Shown piece after piece: positions 8,301 through 17,567 of a stretch of DNA of 64,000 nucleotides. Within the stretch, counting starts at the first letter, position 1, and each line of letters begins with the position of its first letter. Both the position numbers and the translations under genes were made by a program. Source of the DNA: Pseudofrankia inefficax (GTDB lineage: Bacteria > Actinomycetota > Actinomycetes > Frankiales > Frankiaceae); contig NC_014666.1 in assembly GCF_000166135.1 (NCBI RefSeq), positions 62,001 to 126,000 on the forward strand, given 5' to 3'. The notes beneath the pieces are model-generated. The model saw only the letters and a program-made list of their open reading frames with translations. It ran no database searches and was not told the DNA's origin.

Positions 8301-9116
8301 TCAGACCGAGCGGTTCATGCCGGTGAGGATGTAGCCGATCTTCAGCCAGGTCTGCCGGCCGACGACGCCGTCGACCCCGATCGGGCCGTAGTACGGCGAG
8401 TTCAGCCGCTGCAGCGAACCGACCCGGGCGAGGGTCGCCGGGCCGAAGCTGCCGTCCGGGACGAGCCGGTTCGGGTCGCCGGTCGGAGCCTCGTGGCCGA
8501 AGATGATGTTCAGCGCGTTCTGCAGCGTGACGACGGCCGAGCCCTTGCTGCCGCTGCGCAGCGTCGGCATGTTGACGTAGCGCTGCTGGGCCTGGGACGG
8601 GTTGGGCGTGGGCGGCGGGGTGCCGTTCAGCGCCAGCGCGGCCGAGAGGACGTCCTGGCGCCGGTTGGCGCGGATGTCGCCGGGGCAGGAATGGCCGCCC
8701 CAGGCTGTGCCGCCCATCCGGTGCGTCCCGATGCCGTACCCGTCGACGCTGTCGGTGATCTCGGCTTTCCAGCCGAACTCGGTCATGCCCCAGGCGTAGA
8801 ACTCGGCGAGCCGCTGGACCTGGATCGGCGAGTAGTCCTCGGTGTCGAAGCCCTCGCACTCCACCGAGATCCAGTACGGGTTGCCGGCCGCCTCGGCCCA
8901 GGCCTTGTCGGCGAGGTCGACGTACTGTTCCCAGCCGCCGCCCTTGGACAGCCACAGATGGCTGGAGACCTGGGTGCTCGGGGTGTTGAACATGCCGTAG
9001 AGCGAGCCGTTGCCCTGCTGGACGTGCGGGATGAGGCCCCGCGTTGGCTCGATCATGGTGCCGGACGTGTTGACGACGGGGCGCCAGGTGGCCGACGGAT
9101 AACGGGTGGCGGCCAT
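8301..9116 (-). CDS. N-acetylmuramoyl-L-alanine amidase with peptidoglycan-binding domain
   Basis: 271 residues. The N-terminal part (about 1-165) matches amidase_2/PGRP enzymes that cut the lactyl-amide bond of peptidoglycan: LIPHVQQGNGS provides the first zinc His, HLWLSKGG and an ECEGF stretch follow, and GGHSCPGDIRANRR gives the second His and Cys. The C-terminal part (about 180-271) is a helical peptidoglycan-binding domain (LRSGSKGSAVVTLQNALN; DGSFGPAT; GVDGVVGRQTW). No signal peptide or membrane anchor is visible, as in phage endolysins, so how it reaches the wall is unclear. No phage genes flank it. Confidence 0.88.
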   Translation of the reverse strand: MAATRYPSATWRPVVNTSGTMIEPTRGLIPHVQQGNGSLYGMFNTPSTQVSSHLWLSKGGGWEQYVDLADKAWAEAAGNPYWISVECEGFDTEDYSPIQVQRLAEFYAWGMTEFGWKAEITDSVDGYGIGTHRMGGTAWGGHSCPGDIRANRRQDVLSAALALNGTPPPTPNPSQAQQRYVNMPTLRSGSKGSAVVTLQNALNIIFGHEAPTGDPNRLVPDGSFGPATLARVGSLQRLNSPYYGPIGVDGVVGRQTWLKIGYILTGMNRSV

Positions 9117-9558
9117 GTCACCGCCCCCGACGGCCGGTCCGGGCCGTCAACCCGAGGCTGCCGGCGCCCGCGTCGTGCGCGCGGAAGTTGCCCATTATGT
9201 CCATTTCTGACCCCTGTTTTGCCGGAGAGCCTCCGCCATTCACGCGGTCCCAGGTGACCTCGGGCCGCGTCCGGGGTGGCGGCGGGAGAGGCTCATTTCT
9301 GCCGCCTTGCCGGGCCGGTCAGGAGACGATGCTGTCGCCGGCCTTGCCAGAAAAGCGCGTCTTGCGACTCTCATTCTCTGTGTCCTCTGTCACGCCGGGT
9401 CATCGGGCCCGGATGAACCGCGTGTCGGGGCCGTCGGTGAGGCGGCCCTGAAGTGCCGGTCCGGCAGGGTTGGGGCGGCCGGAGCGCGGCGGGCGCGGGG
9501 CACGGCAGGCCGGTCAGGCGCCGTCCCGACCGGCCGTCCGCTTTCTAGACTCCGGCCC
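9117..9558. other. Divergent intergenic region, nothing recognised
   Basis: 442 bases between the amidase start and the double-GNAT start. It should contain both promoters. I found no convincing -35/-10 pair, operator palindrome or small gene. Confidence 0.5.
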
Positions 9559-10650
9559 ATGGTTGTGTCGGCTCGTCCAGGTCCGCGTACCGAGAGCGGC
9601 GGGGGCGACGACGGCGGAGCGCCGCGCGTCGTCGTGCTGCCCGGCCCGCCCCCAGCGGCGGCGCGGGCGCTGCGGACGGCCGTCTTCGTCGAGGAGCAGG
9701 GCGTCCCGGCCGAGCTTGAGCACGACGCGGCGGACCTCGCCGCCGACCACGCCGTCGTCTGGGATGAGGCCGGCGAGGCGCTCGCGACCGCCCGCCTGCT
9801 GGACCCGGCCGCCATTCCCGATCTCGACCTGGGTCCGGCGCCGGTCGGGCCGGTGCCGGACGGTCCGGTCGCCAACCGCTTCGGCGAGTCCGTCGGGGTC
9901 ATCGGGCGGGTCGCGGTCCGGCCGGACGCGCGTGGTCGTGGGCTGGCCAGGGCGGTGACGATCGCGCTGGAGCGCCGCGCGGCCGAGCGTGGCCTCACCG
10001 GCATCCGCCTGCACGCGCAGGCGGCCGTGGCCGGGCTCTACCTCGGCCTCGGCTACGAGACCTTCGGGCCGCCCGACCGGACCGCCGGCATCGATCACGT
10101 CTGGATGCGCCGGTCGATCCTGCCGGGGCTGCGGCCGGTCCGGGACGACGACGGGCCGGCGGTGCAGCGGCTGATCGGCGCGGTCTGGGCCGAGTACCCG
10201 GGCTGCGTCCTCGATGTCGACGGCGAGGAGCCGTGGATGCGTGCCCCGGCGACGGCGTACACCGGAGACCTGGATCCCGCCCGCTACCGCGGCCGCATGT
10301 GGGTCGTCGAGGACAGGGCCGTCGAGGACGAGGACGCCGGGCGGCCTGGCGTGCTCGCCGCCAGCGTCGCGGTGCGCGAGACCGCGCCCGGCCGGGTCGA
10401 GCTGAAGTCGCTCTACGTCGCGGCGAGCGCCCGGCGGCGCGGGCTCGGTCAGGCCCTCGTCTTCCTGGTGGAGCGGGAGGCTCGGCGCCGGGACGCCCAG
10501 GTGGTCGAGCTGTGGTCCGACACCCGCTTCTCGGACGCGCACCGGCTCTACGAGCGGTTGGGTTACCGCGGCGCCGGGCGGACCCGCGACCTCCATGATC
10601 TCTCCAACACGACCGAGATCCACTTCACCAAGGATCTACTGAGCGAGTAA
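9559..10650 (+). CDS. Tandem GNAT acetyltransferase
   Basis: 363 residues made of two GNAT domains. The first (about 25-190) resembles ElaA-like GNATs, with VFVEEQGVP near residue 43 and an acetyl-CoA loop RVAVRPDARGRGLAR. The second (about 191-363) has LKSLYVAASARRRGLGQAL and ends in a YERLGYRGAGR turn. Both keep the R/Q-x-x-G-x-G/A type loop, so both may bind acetyl-CoA. ATG 9559 is chosen over the long open extension upstream because the extension is low-complexity. Substrate is unknown; double GNATs of this kind often act on small amines or antibiotics. Confidence 0.85.
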   Translation: MVVSARPGPRTESGGGDDGGAPRVVVLPGPPPAAARALRTAVFVEEQGVPAELEHDAADLAADHAVVWDEAGEALATARLLDPAAIPDLDLGPAPVGPVPDGPVANRFGESVGVIGRVAVRPDARGRGLARAVTIALERRAAERGLTGIRLHAQAAVAGLYLGLGYETFGPPDRTAGIDHVWMRRSILPGLRPVRDDDGPAVQRLIGAVWAEYPGCVLDVDGEEPWMRAPATAYTGDLDPARYRGRMWVVEDRAVEDEDAGRPGVLAASVAVRETAPGRVELKSLYVAASARRRGLGQALVFLVEREARRRDAQVVELWSDTRFSDAHRLYERLGYRGAGRTRDLHDLSNTTEIHFTKDLLSE

Positions 10651-10845
10651 GAGTGATTGCCGAGCGTGACGTTTCTCGCGCCTTGAAGATTTGTTGCGGC
10701 CGCTGTCCCGGGAGGACTGCGCATCTGCGTGAGACTTGGGCTATACAGCTTGGGACCTGTTACCTAACTCACCAGTAACCAGCCGGGCAGCCACCGCCGC
10801 CCCACCGAACCCCGCTGCCCACCGAACCCCGCCGGGAGTCTGCTC

Positions 10846-13383
10846 GTGTCCACACCCCCAGGTCCCTCCGAGTCGCGTGATCCCACGCCCGGCGGTCGGT
10901 CCGGAGCCTTCTGGACGTCGGCCGCCCGGCTGGCGGGTCAGCGCGGTGGCATCGTCGCGGTCATCGCGCTCGTGCTGACGGTGGGGCTGGGCTTCGGCAT
11001 CTCCCAGCTGAAGTTCAGTACGGACCAGAGCAACTACCTGAACTCGAACTCGCAGGTGGCGAAGGACAACCACGCCTACCAGTCGCTGTTCGGCGGCGAG
11101 TCGATGATCACGGACTTCACGGTCGACCCGGGCAAGAACCTCACCGACCTGTTCACCCCGAACAACCTCAAGGCGTTCGCGGCGGTCACCAAGGAGCTTG
11201 AGGCCGACAAGCGGATCGTTGCCGTCGTCACCCCGGTCACCGCGCTGCAGTTCACCCACAACCTGGTCAGCAGCCCGGACGGCAACCCGATCAACAGCCC
11301 GGCCGCCAAGATGCTGCTGTCCGCGCAGCAGCGCGACACGGACCCGACGTCGCAGGCGACCCGACTCCAGGACGCGATCAAGACCCTGGGCCGGGTCAAC
11401 GCGATCCCGCCAGCGCAGCAGACGATCGGCTCCCCGGCCTGGGACAACTTCCTGCTCTACGACAACAGCGGCAAGGTCCGCGAGGCGTTGGTGCCGTTCT
11501 TCCCGAACCGCACCAACGCGCAGATGGTGGTCCGCCTGGAGGGCAACGCCTCGATCAAGGACGAGGGCGCGGCGGCGAGCCTGGTCCAGGAGGCGATGGC
11601 CAAGCAGCACTTCGAGAACGCGCACGTCGTCACGACCGGTGCGTCGGTGTTGCTCAAGGACATCAACGACTACCTGCGCGGCGGCTTCCTGACCCTCGGC
11701 GCCATCGCCCTGGCTCTCATGGTCGGCCTGCTGCTGGTCGCGTTCGCGGTGCGCTGGCGGCTGCTGCCGCTCGGGGTCGTCGTGGTCGGCCTGATCTGGG
11801 CATTCGGCCTCGCCGGCTACCTCGGCATCCATCTGAACGTCGTCACGATCGCCGGCCTACCGGTGCTGCTCGGCGTCGGCATCGACTTCGCGGTCCAGCT
11901 ACACAGCCGGGTCGAGGAGGAGGCACAGCTCGATCGGGCCGACAATCCGGTCGCGGCGACGCTGCGCAACCTGATGCCCGCGCTGCTGCTGGCCACCGTG
12001 GCGGCCGTGGTCGCGTTCCTCGCGCTGGAGTTCAACGCCACGCCGATGATCCGTGACTTCGGCGTGCTGCTGGCCATCGGCCTGCCGGTCATCGTGCTCG
12101 CGACCGTGCTGCTGACGTCCGCGACGCTGGCGTGGCGGGAGGACAAGCGGCCCACCCAGCCGAAGGACTACACCCGCGGACCGCTCGGGCGGGCGACCGT
12201 CACGCTCGGGTCGCTGCCGCGCGTCGCCGCGCTCCCGCTGGTCGTGATCGCGATCGCGGTCTTCGTCGGCGGGGCGTTCGTCGAGGGCGGTCAGAAGATC
12301 CAGACCGACCCGCAGAAGTGGGTCAACCAGAACAGCCAGGTCATCAAGGATCTCGACTACCTGGGCGACCACGCCGGCACCACCAGCGAGCTGGGCGTCT
12401 ACATCCAGGCGGACAACCTCTTCGACGACAAGACCGCCGCGTTCGTGAACACCGTCGCTCGTGATCAGATCGCGAAGCACCCCGACGTCCTGACCAACGC
12501 CTCCAGCCTCGTCACGACCGTCGGCTACCTGCTCGACGTTCCGGGCGCGAAGATGGTGCCGCCGACCGGCGACGACGTGCGGGCCGCCTACGCGGTCGCT
12601 CCGGCCGCGATCCGCAGCAGCACGGTCAACCTCAGTTCGCCGGGCGGGACCGCCGGCGCGATGAACCTGATCTTCCAGACCGGCCCGAGCTCGCTGGTGC
12701 AGCGCGCCGTGGTCGTGAAGGACATCCGCGCGACCGTGCAGCCGCCGGCCGGGGTGCGGGCCACGCCGTCGGGCCTCGCCGTCGTCGGCACCAGCCTGCT
12801 GGACAACATCGGGCACAACCGGGCGCTGCTCACCTACTACGCGCTGATCGGCGTCTTCCTGGTCCTGCTGCTGCGGTACCTGAGCCTCGCGAAGGCGCTG
12901 CTGTCGGTGGTTCCGGTACTGATCGCGGTCGGGCTGACGTCGCTGATCGCGCGGGGGTCGGGCCTGGAGCTGTCCCCGCTGACGGCCGTGAGCGGTCCGC
13001 TGGTCATCGCGCTGTGCACCGAGTTCACCACCCTGATCGTCCAGCGGCATCTGGAGGAACGGGCGCTCGGCCTGGCGCCGCGGGCCGCCGTCGACGAGGC
13101 GGCGGCGCGTACCGGTCGGGCCTTCCTCGTGTCGGCCGCTGCGGCCGTCGTCGGCATCCTGGTGCTGGCGTTCAGTCCGCTGCCGCTGCTGCGCGACTTC
13201 GGCCTGATCGTCGCGCTCAACGTCGCGGTCGCGCTGCTCTCGGCGCTGGTCGTGCTTCCGCCGCTGCTGGTGTGGGCGGACGAGCGCGGCTGGGTGTACC
13301 GCCCGCAGGGCGGGGCCGGTGACGCGGCAGCCGGCCGGTCCGCCTCCCCGGCGGACACGCCGACCGGCAGCAGCGTGGCGTAG
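10846..13383 (+). CDS. MMPL/RND-family transporter (HpnN-like)
   Basis: 845 residues with the duplicated RND layout: TM1 (about 38-58), a large extracytoplasmic loop, a TM2-6 bundle (about 280-430), then TM7 near 465, a second loop and TM8-12 (about 665-815). The first bundle contains GLPVLLGVGIDFAVQLHSRVEEE, typical of sterol-sensing-like MMPL proteins. Similar proteins export lipids, and in bacteria with hopanoids the HpnN branch moves hopanoids to the outer surface. Assignment to that branch is inference. GTG 10846 has GGGAG seven bases upstream. It stands alone. Confidence 0.85.
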   Translation: MSTPPGPSESRDPTPGGRSGAFWTSAARLAGQRGGIVAVIALVLTVGLGFGISQLKFSTDQSNYLNSNSQVAKDNHAYQSLFGGESMITDFTVDPGKNLTDLFTPNNLKAFAAVTKELEADKRIVAVVTPVTALQFTHNLVSSPDGNPINSPAAKMLLSAQQRDTDPTSQATRLQDAIKTLGRVNAIPPAQQTIGSPAWDNFLLYDNSGKVREALVPFFPNRTNAQMVVRLEGNASIKDEGAAASLVQEAMAKQHFENAHVVTTGASVLLKDINDYLRGGFLTLGAIALALMVGLLLVAFAVRWRLLPLGVVVVGLIWAFGLAGYLGIHLNVVTIAGLPVLLGVGIDFAVQLHSRVEEEAQLDRADNPVAATLRNLMPALLLATVAAVVAFLALEFNATPMIRDFGVLLAIGLPVIVLATVLLTSATLAWREDKRPTQPKDYTRGPLGRATVTLGSLPRVAALPLVVIAIAVFVGGAFVEGGQKIQTDPQKWVNQNSQVIKDLDYLGDHAGTTSELGVYIQADNLFDDKTAAFVNTVARDQIAKHPDVLTNASSLVTTVGYLLDVPGAKMVPPTGDDVRAAYAVAPAAIRSSTVNLSSPGGTAGAMNLIFQTGPSSLVQRAVVVKDIRATVQPPAGVRATPSGLAVVGTSLLDNIGHNRALLTYYALIGVFLVLLLRYLSLAKALLSVVPVLIAVGLTSLIARGSGLELSPLTAVSGPLVIALCTEFTTLIVQRHLEERALGLAPRAAVDEAAARTGRAFLVSAAAAVVGILVLAFSPLPLLRDFGLIVALNVAVALLSALVVLPPLLVWADERGWVYRPQGGAGDAAAGRSASPADTPTGSSVA

Positions 13384-13720
13384 CGACGCCCGCGCCCGAA
13401 GGCGGGTCGGTGGCCGCGGTGAAGGCGCGGACCGGGCGCCGACCGGGCGTCGGCTCCACCGGTTCCTGACCAGTTCGCGTCAAGTTTCACCGCGGCCTCA
13501 GACACGGAAGGCCCTGCTAGAGCGGGGAAAATCGCGGCCGGCGGCCGGTCCCGACTATGGGGCCGGTCGCCGCCGCGCGCTGCCGAGTGCCGTACCGTGA
13601 CGCCATACGGCACGGGCTATGAATCCCTCGCTCGGGCCTCGGGCTGTGGTCACAAAGGTCTTCATTCGGACCAGGGTCAAAAAGGTCTCAGGAGCGCGCG
13701 CGGAGCGCCGAAGGAGAGAG
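13384..13720. other. Leader region of ahcY, no riboswitch recognised
   Basis: 337 bases between the transporter stop and ahcY. A TATGAAT box at 13618-13624 could be a -10 element. I looked for the conserved pattern of S-adenosylhomocysteine riboswitches and did not find it. The AAGGTCT word recurs (about 13656 and 13683) and GGAGCGCGCGCGGAGCGC precedes the binding site, but I cannot assign a structure. Confidence 0.4.
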
Positions 13721-15157
<1,437 letters not shown>

Positions 15158-15203
15158 GTCGACCAGACGCCGGTCGGTGTCGCTCACGCAGAACGGGTAA
15201 CGA

Positions 15204-15240
15204 CGAGGGCCGCTCCCGCGGGAGCGGCCCTCGCCGTTTT
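15204..15240 (+). terminator. Rho-independent terminator of ahcY
   Basis: A perfect 30-base palindrome spans 15204-15233 (arms of 15 bases starting CGAGGGCCGC), followed by CCGTTTT. It starts 46 bases after the ahcY stop. Confidence 0.9.
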
Positions 15241-15312
15241 CGCCTACCCCCGGCCACGGCCACCGCTTCACCTGATCGTCGAGGCCAGGCGCACTCGCCG
15301 CGCACCAGATCC

Positions 15313-15464
15313 CCTGCGCATCCGATGATCAATGAGGCCTTGATCGCTAGATGCGCAGGCAGGGTGGCGTCGGCTGCCCCGATTTGCTGTCTTTATTCCT
15401 GCGCAGTTATCGATCAAGGTGCGGCGGCTTGGCTAGCTAGCCGGCTGATCGGCGTCTGCGCAGG
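15313..15464. repeat. Pair of GATCAA/CCTGCGCA nested hairpins
   Basis: Four related 20-base units alternate in orientation: 15313-15332, 15340-15359 (inverted), 15398-15417 and 15445-15464 (inverted). Each has CCTGCGCA at one end and GATCAA (GATCAG in the last) at the other, with a variable centre. Units 1-2 fold into a stem with perfect outer (10 bp) and inner (6 bp) parts around a 4-base mismatch. Units 3-4 do the same with 8 and 5 bp, and their loop carries the palindrome GGCTAGCTAGCC (15431-15442). REP/BIME-like element between convergent genes. Confidence 0.65.
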
Positions 15465-15563
15465 GGAAGCGATGCCTGATCTTGGTGCGGTGGATCCCCG
15501 CGTTCCGCCGGTGCGGTGGATCTTCGCGTCCGCGGTGCGGTCCGGCGGTTCTTGCTGGGCGGG

Positions 15564-15761
15564 TTAGGTGTGCTGCTTGGCGAATATCTCGAGGACGGAG
15601 TCGGCGCTCGGGAAGCAGAGGCCTTCGTGGCCGTCGTCCCAGCGGATCAGGTAGGGCGGTCCGTCCGGCTTGCCGCGTACCTCCAGCACCACACCGTGTC
15701 GCTCTGCCTGGCCTACCGTCCGGCTGCGGACGCAGACCCGGTCTCCTGCGGTCGCATGCAT
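15564..15761 (-). CDS. DUF1918 domain protein
   Basis: 65 residues: starts MHATAGDRVCVRSRTVGQ and contains GVVLEVRG and PPYLIRWDDGHEG, the pattern of the small DUF1918 family found widely in actinobacteria. It is predicted to form a compact SH3-like barrel; no function is established. It lies alone between two repeat-bearing intergenic regions. Confidence 0.85.
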   Translation of the reverse strand: MHATAGDRVCVRSRTVGQAERHGVVLEVRGKPDGPPYLIRWDDGHEGLCFPSADSVLEIFAKQHT

Positions 15762-15944
15762 CGCTGCCCCCTCAGCTGATCACCCATCGTCGATAGCTGG
15801 TCGTCCCTGGGTAACCTGTCCCCTCCTCCTGCCCGCTAACCCCAGTCCACGGGCGGCGATCCGCGTGCGGGGAGGGCCCGCCGCCAGGGCAGGGCCGGCG
15901 CCTAGCGCCGCATCTGACGGGGCGGCCAGGTCCGAGACCAGCAA

Positions 15945-16017
15945 GATCGGGGTTTTCGCCCTCGCGCGGCCGCAACCGTCGCGATTTTGTGACCATTTGA
16001 GGGCGAAAACGGCGATC
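15945..16017. repeat. GATCAA-tipped palindromic intergenic repeat, copy B
   Basis: Arms GATCGGGGTTTTCGCCCTC (15945-15963) and its near-inverse at 15999-16017 match at 17 of 19 positions. The right half shares GACCATTTGAGGGC and AAACGGCGATCA with copies A and C. It lies upstream of the DUF1918 gene and downstream of the thiolase gene. Confidence 0.72.
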
Positions 16018-16050
16018 ATGCGGGAGGGGTGACCTCGCCGGGGCCGGCGG

Positions 16051-17271
16051 CTAGCTGAGGCGCTCGACCAGCATGGCCATGCCCTGGCCGCCCCCGACGC
16101 ACATGGTCTCCAGGCCGATGGTCTTGTCCCTGGTGCGCAGGCCGTTGAGCAGGGTGGTCAGGATGCGGGCTCCGGTCGAGCCGAACGGGTGGCCGAGCGC
16201 GATCCCGCCGCCGTGCACGTTCAGCTTGTCGAAGTCGATGTTCAGCTCGCGGGCCGACGGGACCACCTGGGCCGCGAACGCCTCGTTGATCTCGACCAGG
16301 TCGACGTCGTCGATCGTCATGCCGGCCCGGCCGAGCACCTGGCGGACCGCGCCGATCGGGCCGAGGCCCATGATCTCGGGGGACAGGCCGGTGACGCCCG
16401 TGGCGATGATCCGGGCGAGCGGGGTCAGGCCCAGCTCGCGGGCCCGGGTGTCACTCATGACCACGACCGCGGCGGCGCCGTCGTTCAGGGGGCAGGCGTT
16501 GCCGGCGGTCACCGAACCGTCGGGCCGGAAGACCGGCTTGAGCGCGGCCAGCGCCTCCAGCGTGGTACTCGGCCGCGGGCCGTCGTCGGTCGACACGACC
16601 GTGCCGTCCGGCAGGGTGACCGGGGTGATCTCGCGCTCGAAGAAGCCGTCGGCGATCGCCTTGGCGGCGTTCTGCTGCGAGCGCAGCGCGAACTCGTCCT
16701 GATCGGCCCTGGTCAGGCCGGTGTACTGGACGACGTTCTCGGCGGTCTGGCCCATGGCGATGTAGATGTCGGGCAGCAGGCCGGCCTCGTGCGGGTCAGT
16801 CCAGACCGGAGCGCCGGCCTCGGCCCGGGCCTTGGTGCGCGCCTCGGCGTCGGCGTAGCGCGGGTTGTGCGTGTCGGGCAGGTTGTCGGCGCTGCCCTTG
16901 CCGAAGCGGCTGACCATCTCGACCCCGGCGGAGATGAACGTGTCGCCCTCGCCAGCCTTGATCGCGTGGAAGGCCATCCGCGTGGTCTGCAGCGACGAGG
17001 AGCAGTAGCGGTTCACCGTCGTGCCGGGCAGGAAGTCGAACCCGAGCTGGACGGCGACCGCCCGGGCCATGTTGAAGCCCTGCTCGCCGGCCGGCTGGGC
17101 GCAGCCGAGCATCAGGTCGTCGATGGTCGTCGGGTCGAGCGCCGGGACCTTGTCGAGGACGGCCCGCACGATGGTGGCCGCGAGGTCGTCGGGGTGCAGG
17201 TCCTTCAGCGATCCCTTGAACGCGCGGCCGATCGGGGACCGGGCGGTGGCGACGATGACAGCCTCGGGCAC
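16051..17271 (-). CDS. Thiolase (acetyl-CoA C-acyltransferase)
   Basis: 406 residues, normal for type I/II thiolases, which cleave or form 3-ketoacyl-CoA in fatty-acid breakdown or acetoacetyl-CoA synthesis. Active-site Cys is C90 in NRYCSSSLQT; the His and second Cys lie in GGGIALGHPFGSTGAR and ETMCVGGGQGMAM. GTG 17271 is set by a strong GAAGGAG six bases upstream and the conserved N-terminus PEAVIVATARSPIGRAFKG; an upstream extension is low-complexity. FadA-like degradative thiolase is more likely than an acetoacetyl-CoA synthase, judging by its similarity pattern, but no fadB-type partner is adjacent. Confidence 0.93.
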   Translation of the reverse strand: MPEAVIVATARSPIGRAFKGSLKDLHPDDLAATIVRAVLDKVPALDPTTIDDLMLGCAQPAGEQGFNMARAVAVQLGFDFLPGTTVNRYCSSSLQTTRMAFHAIKAGEGDTFISAGVEMVSRFGKGSADNLPDTHNPRYADAEARTKARAEAGAPVWTDPHEAGLLPDIYIAMGQTAENVVQYTGLTRADQDEFALRSQQNAAKAIADGFFEREITPVTLPDGTVVSTDDGPRPSTTLEALAALKPVFRPDGSVTAGNACPLNDGAAAVVVMSDTRARELGLTPLARIIATGVTGLSPEIMGLGPIGAVRQVLGRAGMTIDDVDLVEINEAFAAQVVPSARELNIDFDKLNVHGGGIALGHPFGSTGARILTTLLNGLRTRDKTIGLETMCVGGGQGMAMLVERLS

Positions 17272-17489
17272 GGGGGGCTCCTTCGACGGGTGGTACGCGG
17301 GCGGTCGTTCCCGCCGCGGTTGTCGGTCAGGTGCACGTGTCGTTGGAGCGCACCTGCGGGCACGCCGCCCGCGCGTTGCCCGGGCGCCGACTCTGACAGT
17401 CAAGGCGGGTGACGGTCAGGGCGGGCGACAGCTACCCCGCCCAAGCTAACGCAACTCGCCCACCCGGGCCTCCCTTGTGGACCGTTCCC

Positions 17490-17536
17490 GATCAAGGTCC
17501 CGGGTGACGGTGGCCTCCGGCGGCCCTACCTTGATC
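17490..17536. repeat. GATCAAGGT inverted repeat
   Basis: GATCAAGGT (17490-17498) and ACCTTGATC (17528-17536) are perfect 9-base inverted arms around 29 bases that are themselves rich in CCGGnGG. It shares the GATCAAGG tips, but not the interior, of repeats A-C. It lies between divergent thiolase and protease genes, 31 bases before the protease start. Confidence 0.5.
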
Positions 17537-17567
17537 CACGCGGGAAGAAACGGCTGCGGGGAGTCCG

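Noticed and set aside
8301-9116. Prophage remnant around the amidase
   Set aside because: No holin, tail, capsid or integrase gene on either side.
13384-13720. S-adenosylhomocysteine riboswitch before ahcY
   Set aside because: I could not find the conserved core of that riboswitch class; kept as plain leader.
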